Assembly (NCBI RefSeq): GCF_024139115.2
Contig: NC_085140.1
Location: forward strand, 233,866,371 to 233,930,370
Length of the DNA: 64,000 bases
Direction of reading: 5' to 3'
DNA from: Armigeres subalbatus
Lineage: Eukaryota; Arthropoda; Insecta; Diptera; Culicidae
This document shows, in pieces, positions 45,301 to 55,666 of the stretch. The translations under genes were made by a program, and so were the position numbers. The notes under the pieces are model-generated. The model ran no database searches. It had not been told where the DNA came from and was given only the letters and a program-made list of their open reading frames with translations. Positions within the stretch are counted from its first letter, which is position 1; each line of letters starts with the position of its first letter.

Positions 45301-46442
45301 TATAGACTAGTCAAATCGCTGAACGAATCCATCCGTCGCATTTTACCCATTTTAGTATTTAGACTACATAGGCTGGAAGCGGGACTAGAAATACCGAATT
45401 CTCTGATTTTCTTGTACAGCGACTCATTTTCTTCAATGCCACGAGCTAACCGATCTTCGAGTTCCTTCACCGTATCACGACTTTTGTCAAGCTCCACTGT
45501 TATCCTGTCGATGATCTCTTGAGCACTAGACCTACTTGCATCTAGCTGTGTCAACAGTTTTTCCCTGTTTTCCTCATATTCCCGCTTCCGCGTTAACTCT
45601 TGTTCGGTTCGTTCGAGTGTGGTCAATAGATCGGACATACGGGCTTCCCGTTCGTGAGTTTCCTCTCGAAGGATCGACAATTCTTTCTCGGCAGCTTGCA
45701 ACCGAAGTTGCACTTCCTTGTCTATGCACACTTCTTCTTGGACGGGGTTGATGAGTGGGAGGTCTTCGGATTGAACGCTTTCGATTGTGCTACGCCGTGA
45801 CGATGGGGGTGACGACCGACTGCGTTTGTGTAACCTGTTGTGGGATGTTCTTAATCTATCTTTGGTTCTAGCTATCGCTGAGAGTGGCACTGGCGGAGAA
45901 GGTGACACTGGGGAGCCCCAATCGCCGATACTGTCTCTCCGGCCTCCTTCGGACGCAGTGCGGTACTCTTCGTCGGAGGAGAACAGCATCGATTTGGGCG
46001 TGATGGGAGTAACGGGTGTTACAGGACTCGTGGCGGTTGATGAGTTGGATGGCTTTTGCGGAAGGTTATTGTTTAGAACGTCACAAGCGCTGTTCGATTT
46101 GGTGAGGTGCACTACAACGTCCTGACTTTTTTGAGTGAGCTTACAGTCGACTTCGTCCTCTCCACGGTTAGCTTCAACACTGATTCGGCCGCCGATGGTA
46201 CCGATGTTGTGACTGCCAACTTGGTCCGGCATCGGGCTGTCGTCTATGATTTCTATTGCTAAGGGTGGTTTGTCGGTTAACGTTTTGAAGTTTTCATCGT
46301 TTTGATTGTTCAGTCCCAGGTTATTGTTGTTCAGAGTAGCTTTGGCTTGAGGTAATCCGGCTGCATTCTTGAGCACGTTGATCCAATTGTTTCGGTTGCT
46401 GATGGTCACGGTAGATAGCACGATACGTCGGTTGTCCCATGT
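42339..46442 (-). CDS. osp: outspread, giant second exon in the window
   Basis: This 4,104-base exon (1,368 codons) is open throughout, phase 0 at both ends. The acceptor is CTCTTTCCAG (ends at 46443), and the donor is CTGAGG|GTGAGT (42338). It starts with the end of the PH domain (TWDNRRIVLSTV, NRNNWINVLKNAAG). Next comes a disordered serine/proline-rich part with SPVTPVTPITP, SSDEEYRTASEGG and RSRSSPPSSRRS (codons about 110-210). Long heptad coiled coil follows (KEVQLRLQAAEKELSILREE; RQKLIRNEKRRSLSLKGKE). A middle region has RLNNLEKRVDNVKS and RSSRSRRSVSPIADKK. A final dense coil (ENDIASLKQQNEKEVSQLTR to LEMLEAEHAQQVDNLHAAYR) runs to EIEQLR. Such proteins link actin, RhoA and myosin phosphatase. 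It is longer than mammalian MRIP (about 1,030 residues in total), mostly from the middle part. Confidence 0.92.
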
Positions 46443-47035
46443 CTGGAAAGAGATCAAAAGCATTGTTTTGGTTAATCATTTAATCAGTGAATCGTGGACC
46501 TCTTATACATTAAGGTCATTACTAACATTTCCTTTCATTCTAACAACGCTGAACACTGAAGGAAGAATTGGTATGACATTTGCGTATAAGAGGCATAAAA
46601 AAATTCAATCTATTAACGCTAAATGTGGAACTGAGAATATCTACAAACGACCATCGCCTAGTAGAAATAATACGGCTCCAATGAACGCGATATGGGTATT
46701 TGATCACAGTATTGCCACACGAATCCTCACTATGTCAAATGTGCTGGCGTGCCAATTCGCAAAGTGGACGCAAATTCTGCTCGTCCCTCCTATGGGAAAA
46801 CCCATGGAGAACTGTCATTGGTGGTGTGAAGAATTTCGCTTCGATTTCGAGAATTACGTGATGTAACATTTTCCAAAGTTTTCAAACATATTTTCAAAAA
46901 TTTGATGAACTTTTAATTTGAAAATAAATAGATATGTTTTTAAAAGTAAATTTCCTCATGCAATATAATGATTTTTATTATATAAAAAACGTTCAATTTA
47001 AATCTAAATCAACGGAATTCGTTCACGAATCATAT
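46443..47035. other. non-coding intron next to the giant exon
   Basis: A plus-strand 165-codon frame (46369-46866) overlaps the exon's complement and has no recognised domain. It looks spurious. The remainder is AT-rich. Confidence 0.5.
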
Positions 47036-47039
47036 GAAG

Positions 47040-47775
47040 TAGATGGACTTAACATTGCTCCACTGTAATCCACACCAAAATGCAACTGCTCGAAACAACG
47101 AAGCGCGCAAAGATCCGAACACGATGATCGTTTGATGGGGTGGACGAACCGAACGGACGACTCAACCCGACCAGCGCCCACTGAGCTATAAAAGCCCCAT
47201 CCCATGGGAGGAAAGCTCTCTTGATCCTGGGATAGCGTGAAGAATAGTTCGACGAAGTTAATTTCGCAAGTTTTAAAGTGCTAATAGTTAAAGAGCTTGG
47301 CTCGCACATTATCGCGTTTTTGAGAAGTGGAGCTAAACGTTAAGGAGCAACGACTCGCTCAGCTCAAGTGCACGCTTTAGTATCGCGTGTGATTAGTGAT
47401 CCACGAACAAAAGTGAATACCGTGGTGATATAATCACATCGGTAAGTGGCACCACCCACGTGGTGCAACGCTTCCCAGAAGGTCGAACGGGACTGTACGT
47501 CATCAAACAGTTCCCCAAGTCCGTGTCAGAATAATTTCTCACGGTGAAGCCCGTCGGTAGTTGAAACCGACATCGCAAAGCTGGTTCCTGAGTTCGGTCA
47601 AGCTAGATCCCATCCCTTCCGGCAGAACACGCCGGTACTCCGGCCCCCACAACGTCGCCGGCCCATCGCAACAGTGAGTTTGTAGAGCAGTGAAGTGTAC
47701 TCTTCCCAAAATTAGTCCTTTTAATAAATGCGCTTGATAAAACCCCTAGTAACAAATTACCTTGTGTCGCGAACA
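47040..47775 (+). mobile_element. possible solo LTR
   Basis: GC-rich island with a TATA box (GAGCTATAAAAGCC, near 47186), a leader-like stretch, and an AATAAA (near 47724) followed at some distance by TTGTGTCGCGAACATTATTT. This order (TATA, then polyadenylation signal, over about 700 bases) is LTR-like. Exact TG...CA ends and a target duplication could not be fixed. The downstream 47810-48120 segment with CCGCCGCACATTGGTGCAGA may be the internal leader or primer-binding region. A host promoter is an alternative explanation. Confidence 0.4.
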
Positions 47776-48257
47776 TTATTTGCATGCATCAAACGTTTGA
47801 TTTTCAGGTTGAGAACAGATCAAAAAAGAGGTAAGTCTTCCTTAGTGCGGTATTGTGCCGGCCCTGAGATCCCCAAGAGGTGAGCTGCCGCGGGACGTAC
47901 GGACGTCCATGCCACAGACGCATGGGCGTCGTTGGTAGTAACAGTGAGAAGACATGGATAAAAGCCACCCCTTCCAAGATGAGTAGCACCTCCCACCTTT
48001 TTTATACAATTTTCAGAACCCTCCGCCGCACATTGGTGCAGAATGATATCCTCGTCGGACGAAACCATTACTCTGGACATCCAGTTTTCCGAGAGCGGTA
48101 ATGACCGCCAACTTGCCAGCGGGTGAGTTTTAGATCTAACGTTTGTGGAGGCGGTAATTCAGAAATATTTTTTTATGAGACAAGAACCACCCAGAACTCT
48201 CCCAGTCCATGCAATGAAAATTAAATGTGTGAATTTTGATGTCAAGTTACTCTATAT
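47776..48257. other. non-coding, possibly retroelement leader
   Basis: The 47810-48130 stretch is GC-rich with no protein motif. It may belong to the LTR-like block upstream. Confidence 0.35.
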
Positions 48258-48345
48258 CAGTGGTTACCAAAGAGCGGCCCGCGGGCCGCATGCAAACCGG
48301 CAAGCCTTTTGCGGACCGACAAGCCCGCGATAGATTCTAGAAAAG
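48258..48345. mobile_element. orphan hAT terminus
   Basis: CAGTGGTTACCAAAGAGCGG, followed by CCCGCGGGCCGCATG, matches in style the ends of the hAT element at 27904-31611 (CAGTGGTGCTC ... GCGGGCCGCA). No opposite end was found nearby. Confidence 0.5.
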
Positions 48346-48613
48346 GCACTCTATGTGGCTGTTTTTTTAAATTTTGTATAAAACGATGTTTGATGTAATA
48401 AATAAACCACGAATCTTTATATTATTATGATCAATAAGAATAATAATTCTTCAGATGAGTTTGTAAGCGAATAGCACACATACTTCGACACAATCGCTAT
48501 TATTTGGAGCTGTTTGGGATGTGACTATTGCAACTCAGTCGCATCAGTAACATAGCTTTCTTTGTCCCGTTTTTTCCCACATCTGAAAGTGAACTATACT
48601 ACAATTTGACTGC

Positions 48614-48864
48614 TTCTTCTTCTTCTTCTTATTGGCTAGTTCACTAGTTCATTAAGCACTTCCACAGTTATTAACTGCGAGGTTTTTAAGCCAAGTTACC
48701 ATTTTTGCATTCGTATATCGTGAGGCTAACACGATGATACTTTTTATGCCCAGGGAAGTCGAGAAAATTTCCAATCCGAAAATTTCCTAGACCGGCACCG
48801 GGAATCGAACCCAGCCACCCTCAGCATGGTCTTGCTTTGTAGCCGCACGGCTAAAGAGGGCCCC
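48614..48864 (-). mobile_element. Feilai-type tRNA-derived SINE
   Basis: On the minus strand it starts GGGGCCCTCTTTAGCCGTGC, with B box GGTTCGATTCCC (about 48796), then CCGGTCTAGGAAATTTTCGG, GACTTCCCTGGGCATAAAAA and AACTTGGCTTAAAAACCTCG. It ends in AGAAGAAGAAGAAG. This wording is that of the Feilai family of Aedes. A perfect 13-bp target duplication (ACAATTTGACTGC) lies at 48601-48613 and 48865-48877. The 3' part is shortened relative to full Feilai. Confidence 0.9.
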
Positions 48865-48904
48865 ACAATTTGACTGCATTGACAGTAAATTTCGATTACC
48901 GAAC

Positions 48905-49230
48905 TCAGTAACGAAATGGTGAGTTGACATCCGGGAAAGAGCGCCTAACATAGCTCTGATCCTCACAAGTTCCAATTCTCACGCTTCCACGGGTCTTCCG
49001 ATGACAATTGACCGCCAGCTAAGGGTTGCGTAACTAGCTGGTAGTATAGCCTGGGCACTGTTGTCCTTCTGACATCAGCTAGAGTGTGAGGGTGCGTCAT
49101 GTAGGGTCTGCATAGGATGTGGTGGGGTTTGACAGTGGGCTCTGTTGAACTTCTATAAAAAGCTGCTTGTGTCCGTAAGCAGGTTCTATCAAAGCGATCG
49201 TGTGCCGTTCAAAGCCGCTGCCGCTGTACG
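48905..49230 (+). repeat. LINE leader fragments (two joined segments)
   Basis: 48905-49095 matches 10215-10400 (AAATGGTGAGTTGACATC, then CACGGGTCTTCCGATGACAA and ACCGCCAGCTAAGGGTT). 49105-49220 matches the leader of the RTE copy at 5563-5680 (AGGATGTGGTGGGGTTTGAC, TATAAAAAGCTGC). No coding part is present. Confidence 0.7.
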
Positions 49231-49275
49231 GTGGGACTTTGAACAAATTTGACCCTACACCCAACCGGCGGTTGT

Positions 49276-49503
49276 TAGATTTTCTAACAATTCTGTATAA
49301 AAATCTACTAAAACCTGTATCTGAACTGGAACTGGGCATATACGAAATTGTTAGATTCTTATACAAAAAATGTAAGAAAAGCTTACAAAATTGTTAGATT
49401 CTTACACAATATTTGTATAAGAATCTAGCAATTTCGTGTATGCCCAGTTCTTATACAGGTTTTGGTAGATTCTTATACAGAATTGTTGTAAAATCTAGTC
49501 TAG
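49276..49503. repeat. hairpin MITE, about 110-bp arms
   Basis: The left arm (AGATTTTCTAACAATTCTGT to AATTGTTAGATTCTTATACA) is mirrored by the right arm ending ACAGAATTGTTGTAAAATCT. The centre is near 49385 (AATGTAAGAAAAGCTTACA). TA dinucleotides (TAGATTTT / AAAATCTA) flank the ends. GAACTGGGCATATACGAAAT occurs in both arms. Confidence 0.82.
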
Positions 49504-49699
49504 TAAAGTTCCGAGCATCTGTTCACTAAGGAGGTGCGGCTATAACAGCATCTGTTCTGTGGTCCAGCGGCTGAGTATGGAATGATATTCCCCGGAAGCT
49601 ATACCTAAGATGGCAGCCCCATTCCGGTTGAACAACATACTGTTCCCAAAACATCAATTTGTTCGATAATCCGATAATGAAAGAATATGGACTGATTTT

Positions 49700-50420
49700 A
49701 CGGCAACGTCTCTTAGCGCGCAACAACGGACACGAATAGGAACATGGAACGTTTTAACCGTAGCCCAGCAGGGTAAATTGGCACAACTTGCCAATGAGGT
49801 ATGCCGCATGACCCCTGACCCCATGACATCCGCTCAACTACTGCATCGTTTATTTCGTAATATCTGGGACACCGCAACTTTCCCGATCGGTATCTAAGTG
49901 AAGGTGGCCAAAAAGGGTGATCTGACTGTATGCGATAACTGGCGAGGCATTTATGTTGCTGTGTACCGTTCTCAAAGTTCTCAGCAAAGCCCGGATATAG
50001 GAGAAGATCGATGCGACTCTCCGGCGGCAGCAGGCCGGATTCCGTGCCAGAAGATCCTGTGTGGACCATATTGTCACGCTCCGTATTATTCTGGAGCAGG
50101 TCAACAAATTCCAAGAGTCTCTTTACTTGATATTATTTGACTACGGAAAAGCTTTCGACTGTCTCAATCACAAGAATATGTGGGCACCCTGAGACTCAAG
50201 GGGACTCCTAAGAAAATCACCGTTCTCAGATGTACATCGACAGATGCCTGCGGTACATAATTCGGGCCTGGTGGCATCACAACTGGATCTCAAACAACGA
50301 GCTCCATCGTCGTAATCACCAGAGGCCGATAGCAACAGAAATTCGGGATCGGAAGTGGGGCTGGGTCGGCCACACCTTACGTAAAACCTTAATAAAAATA
50401 AAATAAAATAAATAAAGGAA
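49700..50420 (+). pseudogene. LINE endonuclease/RT relic, clade uncertain
   Basis: From 49732 it reads RIGTWNVLTVAQQGKLAQLA (endonuclease start). After a large deletion it continues VKVAKKGDLTVCDNWRGI, QQAGFRARRSCVDHIVTLR and LFDYGKAFDCLNHKNMW (RT), in shifting frames. Near 50290 it reads NNELHRRNHQRPIATEIRDR and KWGWVGHTLRK, the usual C-terminal phrase. It ends in a TTAATAAAAATAAAATAAAA tail at about 50390-50420. Endonuclease-to-RT connecting sequence and the RT catalytic FADD are missing. Confidence 0.7.
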
Positions 50421-50644
50421 TGAAAGACGTCGACCGAAATATAAATGTTGAAAATATCTAAGAAATACGAGTTGTGCGCAAAATTAGGTACACTGTATTG
50501 AAAGATGGTTCCTATCATTGCATATAATATATTTTAACGAGAAATATAAATAACAAACCAAATTCTCATGGGATGGCTTCAACAATATTATAATTATTGG
50601 ATCCATGTGTAATCAATTGTCATCGAATGTAAAATTTAAAAAAA
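50421..50644. other. non-coding
   Basis: AT-rich, nothing recognised. Confidence 0.4.
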
Positions 50645-50715
50645 AATACAGTCTGTCGGGTAGACCGTCACTTGTCATTTGTGGGTTCGATTCCCGCCCC
50701 GGTAAGAAGAAAACT
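50645..50715 (+). repeat. tRNA-like head of a SINE
   Basis: GTGGGTTCGATTCCCGCCCC (near 50682) is a canonical B box within a tRNA-like 3' half. The upstream A-box part (CAGTCTGTCGGGTAGACCG) does not fold into a full tRNA by eye. The unit is followed by unrelated sequence, so it is a SINE head or tRNA-like remnant, not a functional tRNA gene. Confidence 0.5.
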
Positions 50716-50869
50716 TTTCGTAAAGCGAAAAGTTCTCCACTGGTGCACTGGGTGTTGTGTGAATGTCCTGTCCGTTGTCTCATGCTAGATGTTAAGTGTT
50801 CAGTCTGTGCGACCTCTGGTCAAAGACGGTGATTCTGTCTGTTTCTGTTTTAAGTTGGATTCCGTGAGG

Positions 50870-52437
50870 ATTGTCCTTAAGGCTAGACGAAGGATCCAAC
50901 GTACCCGCGCCGGAGAGGCAAGAGCGGACCACCGTGAAGTGTTGCGTGCTGCGAAATTGGCCCTCAACAAGGCCATCAAGAACCGCAAGAGAGCACGTTT
51001 CGAAACACCACTCTCAAGGCAGCAATCGTAGCGAACCCGAACATGTTCAGGTTAGTTATGCAGAGATGCCTCGATAAGTTTAGTTTTCCCGATAGAAGGA
51101 AAAGGCAGAAATTGGTTCTGTTACCGAAGGTCGGGAAGCCGCTGGGCAACCACTTGGCCTACAGACTAATCTGTCTTATAGACACGATTGGCAAGTTGCT
51201 GGAGAGGATCATCCTCAACAGGCTGACCCCGTACTCAAAGGGGACGGACGGCCTGTCAAGCAATCAGTTCGATTTTCGCAAGGGTAAGTCCACATTGGAC
51301 GCTATCAACTCAGTGGTAAATACTGCTGAGATGGCGATTCAACGGAAAAGGCGGTATTCGATACTGCGCGTTAGTGACACTTGATGTGAAGAACGCATTC
51401 AACGGGGTGTCATCGCGCTCGTGTTACACCGGCCTAGTTTGCCGATGGGCATGTAACGTTTTTTGGAAAGCTATTTCCAGAACCGAGTAATATTATACGA
51501 GACCGATGCCGGTCAGAAGGTTCCAGGTCAGCTCGCACAACATAAGACGGAGGTGGTGATCGTCAACAACCGCAAGTTGGTTCAACATGCTGTGATTTAT
51601 GTGGATGAAGTCGCGATCACATAAAAACGGAGTTTGAAGCTCCTTGGGGTCGTAATAGTAAGTAATACATGCTGGGGTAAGTGTGACGTTGCGGGTGGCA
51701 ACCGCAAGCGTCACTTCGAGGCATGGTAGAAGAGGGAGCGCATAGGTGTAAGTACGAACTGCTCATGCCGAGGTAGAAGGGTCGTAGCGTAGAACTATTG
51801 GTACCTACCGCTATTGACACCTCGAGGCATGGCAAAGGAGTGTAGAGTGAGTGTCCAAGTCAGCCTCACATGGCATGTTAGAGGTGAGCACCCAAGTCAC
51901 ACTCACATAATATGTTAATGGTGAGCACCCAAGTAAGCCTCGCATGGTATGTCAGAAATGAGAACCTAAGTAAGTCCCACACGATGTGTTAGTGTTAGGA
52001 CGAGTGACAGGGTGTGTCAGAGTGAGCACCCAAATAAGTATCAAATTGGTGTGCTATAGCGTGAATCCGGTGTTAGGGTGAGCATACAAGTTAGTCTCAC
52101 ATGGCGCGGAGAGGGTGAGCACCCAAGTGAGACTCATATGGTGTGTCAGAGCGCGTGTTAGGATGTGTCGTAGAGAGTACCCAAGTAAGCCTCATACGGG
52201 ATGAGTGCCTGTGTAAGTGTGAATGAGCGAGTACAACAAGTACTGTCTATCCCCCAGAAGTAATGCTGGCAGGCAGTTCCTGGGGTAAATTATGGAGGAA
52301 CCCAAGATCAGTTTAATCGGTATTACCTTCATTGGTCGAGTCCGACTCTCCAGTACACTCCAGTACAGTGGTAGATTAGCAACTACTAAGCACGTGTGCT
52401 TAGTCGTGCGTAAATGCATTTTCTCTTGTAAAAAAAA
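50870..52437 (+). mobile_element. R1/LOA-group LINE relic with repetitive 3' UTR
   Basis: The plus strand reads EARADHREVLRAAKLALNKA (50915-50975) and VMQRCLDKFSFPDRRKRQKL, then LICLIDTIGKLLERIILNRL and LSSNQFDFRKGKSTLDAINS (51055-51330). These are the RT N-terminal part. After AEMAIQRKRRYS and a shift it continues VTLDVKNAFNGV (51370-51405), then degrades. The catalytic region and C-terminus are absent. The 3' UTR with tandem units (51700-52200) and terminal CATTTTCTCTTGTAAAAAAA lead to the tail at about 52437. Confidence 0.78.
51700..52200 (+). repeat. tandem units in LINE 3' UTR
   Basis: Units contain GAGCACCCAAGT, then YCTCACATGG and GTGT(T/C)AGAGTGAG, repeated about every 45-60 bases with variation (for example near 51849, 51882, 51925, 52110). 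The inverted equivalent occurs at 53140-53400. These are variable-number units of the LINE tail, not host sequence. Confidence 0.7.
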
Positions 52438-52439
52438 TC

Positions 52440-53030
52440 TTACTAATCATTGCAATGCATTGGTGTAGATCGCAAAGAAGTGGAAGAGGCTTTCGTGCCT
52501 TTCAAACGGAAGACTGAAATAATAGGACTGATCATAAACTCTGTCAAAACTAAGTACCTGGTGGCTGGCAGAGAACGTTTCAGTCCAAACGGTGTTGGTC
52601 CCGAGGTGGAAATGAATAGGATCCGATTTGATATTGTCGACGAATTCATATATCTTGGAACACTCGTTACATATTATAATGACGTCAGCCGCGAGGTGAG
52701 GCCGCGACTACAAGTAGGAATTTCTACGGTTTGCGTTGCCAGCTAAAGTCTCGCAGCCTACAGACACGGACAAAACTAACTCTGTACACATCGTCGATTC
52801 ATCCAGTCGGCTTGTACGGCCATGAAGCATGGACTATCGGCGGCGTGGTGGAAAATGGTGAATGGCTCAGACGAATAAATCACAAGTTGTTCCAAGTGTA
52901 CAAAAATGCAGACACATGCAGGCTGATAAAATACGTCAGATTACAGTGAGCTGGACATGTAGTGCGTATGCCGGAAGAGAGACCAGTAAAAGTCATATTT
53001 AGCAGAAAATCTGGACGAGGACTTGCAGGG
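52440..53030 (+). pseudogene. RTE-type RT C-terminal fragment
   Basis: The plus strand encodes GVDRKEVEEAFVPFKRKTEI, NSVKTKYLVAGRERF and EFIYLGTLVTYYNDVSREVR (52455-52700). Next come LKSRSLQTRTKLTLYTSS and GLYGHEAWTIGG (52745-52840), then RINHKLFQVYKNADT and AGHVVRMPEERPVK (to about 52990), with shifts. The variant (LVAGRE, TLVTYYND) is closer to the RTE split by Juan than to the copies at 5542 and 40345. Confidence 0.78.
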
Positions 53031-53034
53031 AGAC

Positions 53035-53402
53035 TGGCGACTGTCCCCAGGAACTGCATCCCAGCATTACTTCTGGGGGATAGGCAGTACTTAATGTACT
53101 CGCTCGTTCACGCTCACACAGGCACTCATCCCGTATGAGGCTAACTTGGGTGCTCTCTCTAACATACCCTCTGACACACCCTGCCACTCTGCCACGCACC
53201 ATATGAGTCTTACTTGGATGCTCACCCTTTAGGCACCATGTGAGATTAAATTAGATGCTCACCCTACCATCTGATTCGCGCTCTAGCACACCGATTTGAT
53301 ACTTATTTGGATGCTTACTCCTGTGAGTCTCACTTGGATGTTTACCTCTAACATACCTACCACGTGACTCACGTCACGTGAGGCTGACTTGGATGCTCAC
53401 TA
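53035..53402 (-). mobile_element. R1/LOA-group LINE 3' UTR, inverted, part one
   Basis: The reverse complement repeats the 51850-52300 pattern: the CCCCAGAAGTAATGCTGG end segment, then units with GAGCATCCAAGT. It is interrupted at 53403 by a TIR element and continues at 55667. Confidence 0.75.
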
Positions 53403-53608
53403 GGGTGTCCCAAAATTGGACGAAGTCTGGAATGTTGGGGCTCAACTTTCAAATGAAAGCCTAAGGGTATAACGGTGAAACGCTGCTAAATTCGGTTATG
53501 GGCACCTTCTTTTTATTGACAAATCGTTCAATATAGCTGAGGCTATCAACAAACATATCAACAAACTTATTTTTATGCCGTTTTTATGCATTTTCTTCGA
53601 ATTATTTA

Positions 53609-53820
53609 GACTGCTCCTGAACTTCATCTCATAGCTCCGATATTGGTCTCACGAAAAACAAAGCAATGGAAAGGTATTTGGTTTGTTTATTATTTTTGTG
53701 ATTTTTTCAGCAGTGAGCACGCATGTTAGCATAAAGAAGCGACAAAATTGGTGCCATCTTTCTTTGTTTCGCGATGAGATGAATATATGTTCAGTGAGAT
53801 GGAAAATGGAACAGTTCCCC
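53609..53820. mobile_element. about 215-bp MITE, copy one
   Basis: It shares CTGCTCCTG, then TTCATCTCAT, GCTCCGATATT, AAAACAAAGCAATG, TGTTTATTATTTTTGTGATT, GTGAGCACGCATGTT and GATGAATATATGTTCAGTGA with 63570-63785. Its right end is GGAACAGTTCCCC. The left end is missing a few bases (expected GGGGAACTGCTCC). Confidence 0.85.
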
Positions 53821-54042
53821 TAATTTATTGAAATAATAAGTTTTATTATTTTTGTTTGTTTTTAAGGCGTATCTAACCATTATATATGCATTTTTTGGAA
53901 TTAAGCGTTGACCGATTTACACGCAATCAGTTGCATTCGACGGGGAATTGAGTCTTGCCATTAAAAATTGGACCTTCTAGACATTGCCTTCCGAAGTTGT
54001 TAACAAATTATCTTTTATTCTCATACACTCCAAATAATCTAA

Positions 54043-54268
54043 ACGTTGTTTCCACCTGAATTTTCAGGTACATTTTACATGCACACGTAACTGCAAATGC
54101 TTCAGAAAATTCAGGTGAAACTTACGTGTCCGGTGAATTCTATCCAAAACTCTGGTAGAACTTACCTGATTTTCACGTAGAATGAAAATTCTATCGACAA
54201 ATCAGGTAAAGGTTACGTGAATTTCAGGTGGAAAAAAATCTACGTACATTTTCAGGTGGAAACAACGT
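54043..54268. mobile_element. 226-bp MITE with perfect 18-bp ends
   Basis: ACGTTGTTTCCACCTGAA at 54043-54060 is exactly inverted at 54251-54268. The interior repeats the CCTGAATTTTCAGGT and CAGGTAAA/TTACGTG motifs several times in both orientations. Confidence 0.85.
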
Positions 54269-55137
54269 GCAGATTTTTTTGGGTGTAGGGACGCCTCATT
54301 GAGAAAAACACACGAAATTGGAAATATTTTTTTTTGCCTGCGATGTATATAAATGAATGCAATGTATTTAAATTGATGGAAAAAATCAAATCCAACTACC
54401 TAAAGTGCTATTTTGGACCTTTCTTGAGTGATTGTTTTCGTTAAATTCTTCAATGCATGAGAAAAGCATCATCACTGCTATGGGGATTAATCTAAGTTTT
54501 TTATTGTTTCATGACAATTAAAACTAATAAAATATTCTTTCTCTTTGAAACTGGGTGGATTTCATTCGTTATACTTCATTATTGGTAGGATTTTCAAGGG
54601 TGCTCACAACCGAATCACAAAACTAAAATGTCCCAAAATGCCAAATTTGCGAAATTGTCAATAAAATGTTTCCAATCGACGGAATCAAACTAATCAAACT
54701 AGCTTTCGATTGGTATACAAATGTAGACATAATACCAATTAGAACCAAATTTATAGACAAAACTCAAAAGGGTACCCACAACCGAGCCTCCTCCCCTCCG
54801 TTTTTCCAACGAGGCTTGCCGAAAGGACTGCTGAAAAAAAAAAGAGTTTTGCAACTAGTTGCACTATTTTAAAACAATAGTTTTGCAATGACGTAAAATG
54901 AGCTTTAATATGATTGTTTGGTTTTACTGCACATGATCGTTCTTGCCGAAAAATCAAGTTGGTACAGAAAACAATTAGTTTCCATGTTATCAGGAAACAT
55001 TGCCCAGCTCGACAACCCATAAAACGATACCTGAATCTACCTTTGGGTAGTTTTGATATCATATCATCAAACTATTTGAACACTCACTTATACTTATTAA
55101 TTTGTATTCATGTTACTGCTGTTTCATTTTTGGGTTT

Positions 55138-55201
55138 CCATTATAGCACTCAAATGAGTGATATAATCAATTTTATGCAACTCATTTGAGTGCTATAATG
55201 G
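55138..55201. repeat. perfect hairpin, 22-bp arms
   Basis: The arm from CCATTATAGCACTCAAATGA is exactly inverted at 55180-55201, with a 20-base loop. Each arm contains the self-complementary ACTCAAATGAGT or ACTCATTTGAGT. Confidence 0.85.
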
Positions 55202-55666
55202 TAATTTAAGCACTTATTTCGTTAGTATGGAGAATAGAGATAGAAGGTTGCTATTTTTAGCAAAATGTTCGTTATAAAATCTTTTTATCCATCTTTTAAT
55301 GTGTGTCTTGTTTCAAAGGCATTTTGGATGCATTAATAGAAATATATATAAAAAAATCATTAATTCAGGGCATTTAAAGCATCAGTGAAAAATATATGGA
55401 CCTAAAACATGCCGTATCAATGTTTTACCATAAAGTACAGGTCGTAAGTTAAATGTAAAAAATATAAAATGGATATGTTTAATCGACTTTTTTTCCCGAT
55501 ATATCGTTTTTTTTTTCGATGTTGCCTACAAAATAATCGGGGCTACCGTTAAACGTCATTTCCCAGAGTTCTTGTAGAACAATTTTTTCTTTTGTTATAC
55601 CCTTATCTTTCATATGAAGGTTGAGCCCCCAACATTCCAAACTTTGTTCAATTTTGGAATACCCTA

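Larger units (their letters stand above)
53403..55664. mobile_element. 2.26-kb TIR element splitting an inverted LINE
   Basis: The left end GGGTGTCCCAAAATTGGACG and the right end (inverted) GGGTATTCCAAAATTGAACA share about 70 bases of imperfect inverted repeat, running through TGGAATGTTGGGG, CTCAAC and ATGAAAG to AAGGGTATA. TA flanks both ends (53401-53402, 55665-55666), suggesting a Tc1/mariner-like target. No transposase was found. Two MITEs and a palindrome lie inside. Confidence 0.85.

Noticed and set aside
46369..46866. 165-codon plus-strand frame
   Set aside because: Overlaps the start of the giant osp exon on the other strand and has no recognisable domain.
47040..47775. Host promoter with TATA box
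   Set aside because: It lies inside an osp intron on the opposite strand, and TATA followed by AATAAA fits an LTR better, although the LTR ends are not fixed.
50645..50715. Functional tRNA gene
   Set aside because: A good B box is present but no complete cloverleaf or anticodon arm could be drawn.
51700..52200. CRISPR-like array
   Set aside because: Units are diverged, spacing is irregular and they form part of a LINE 3' UTR in a eukaryote; the inverted copy is at 53140-53400.
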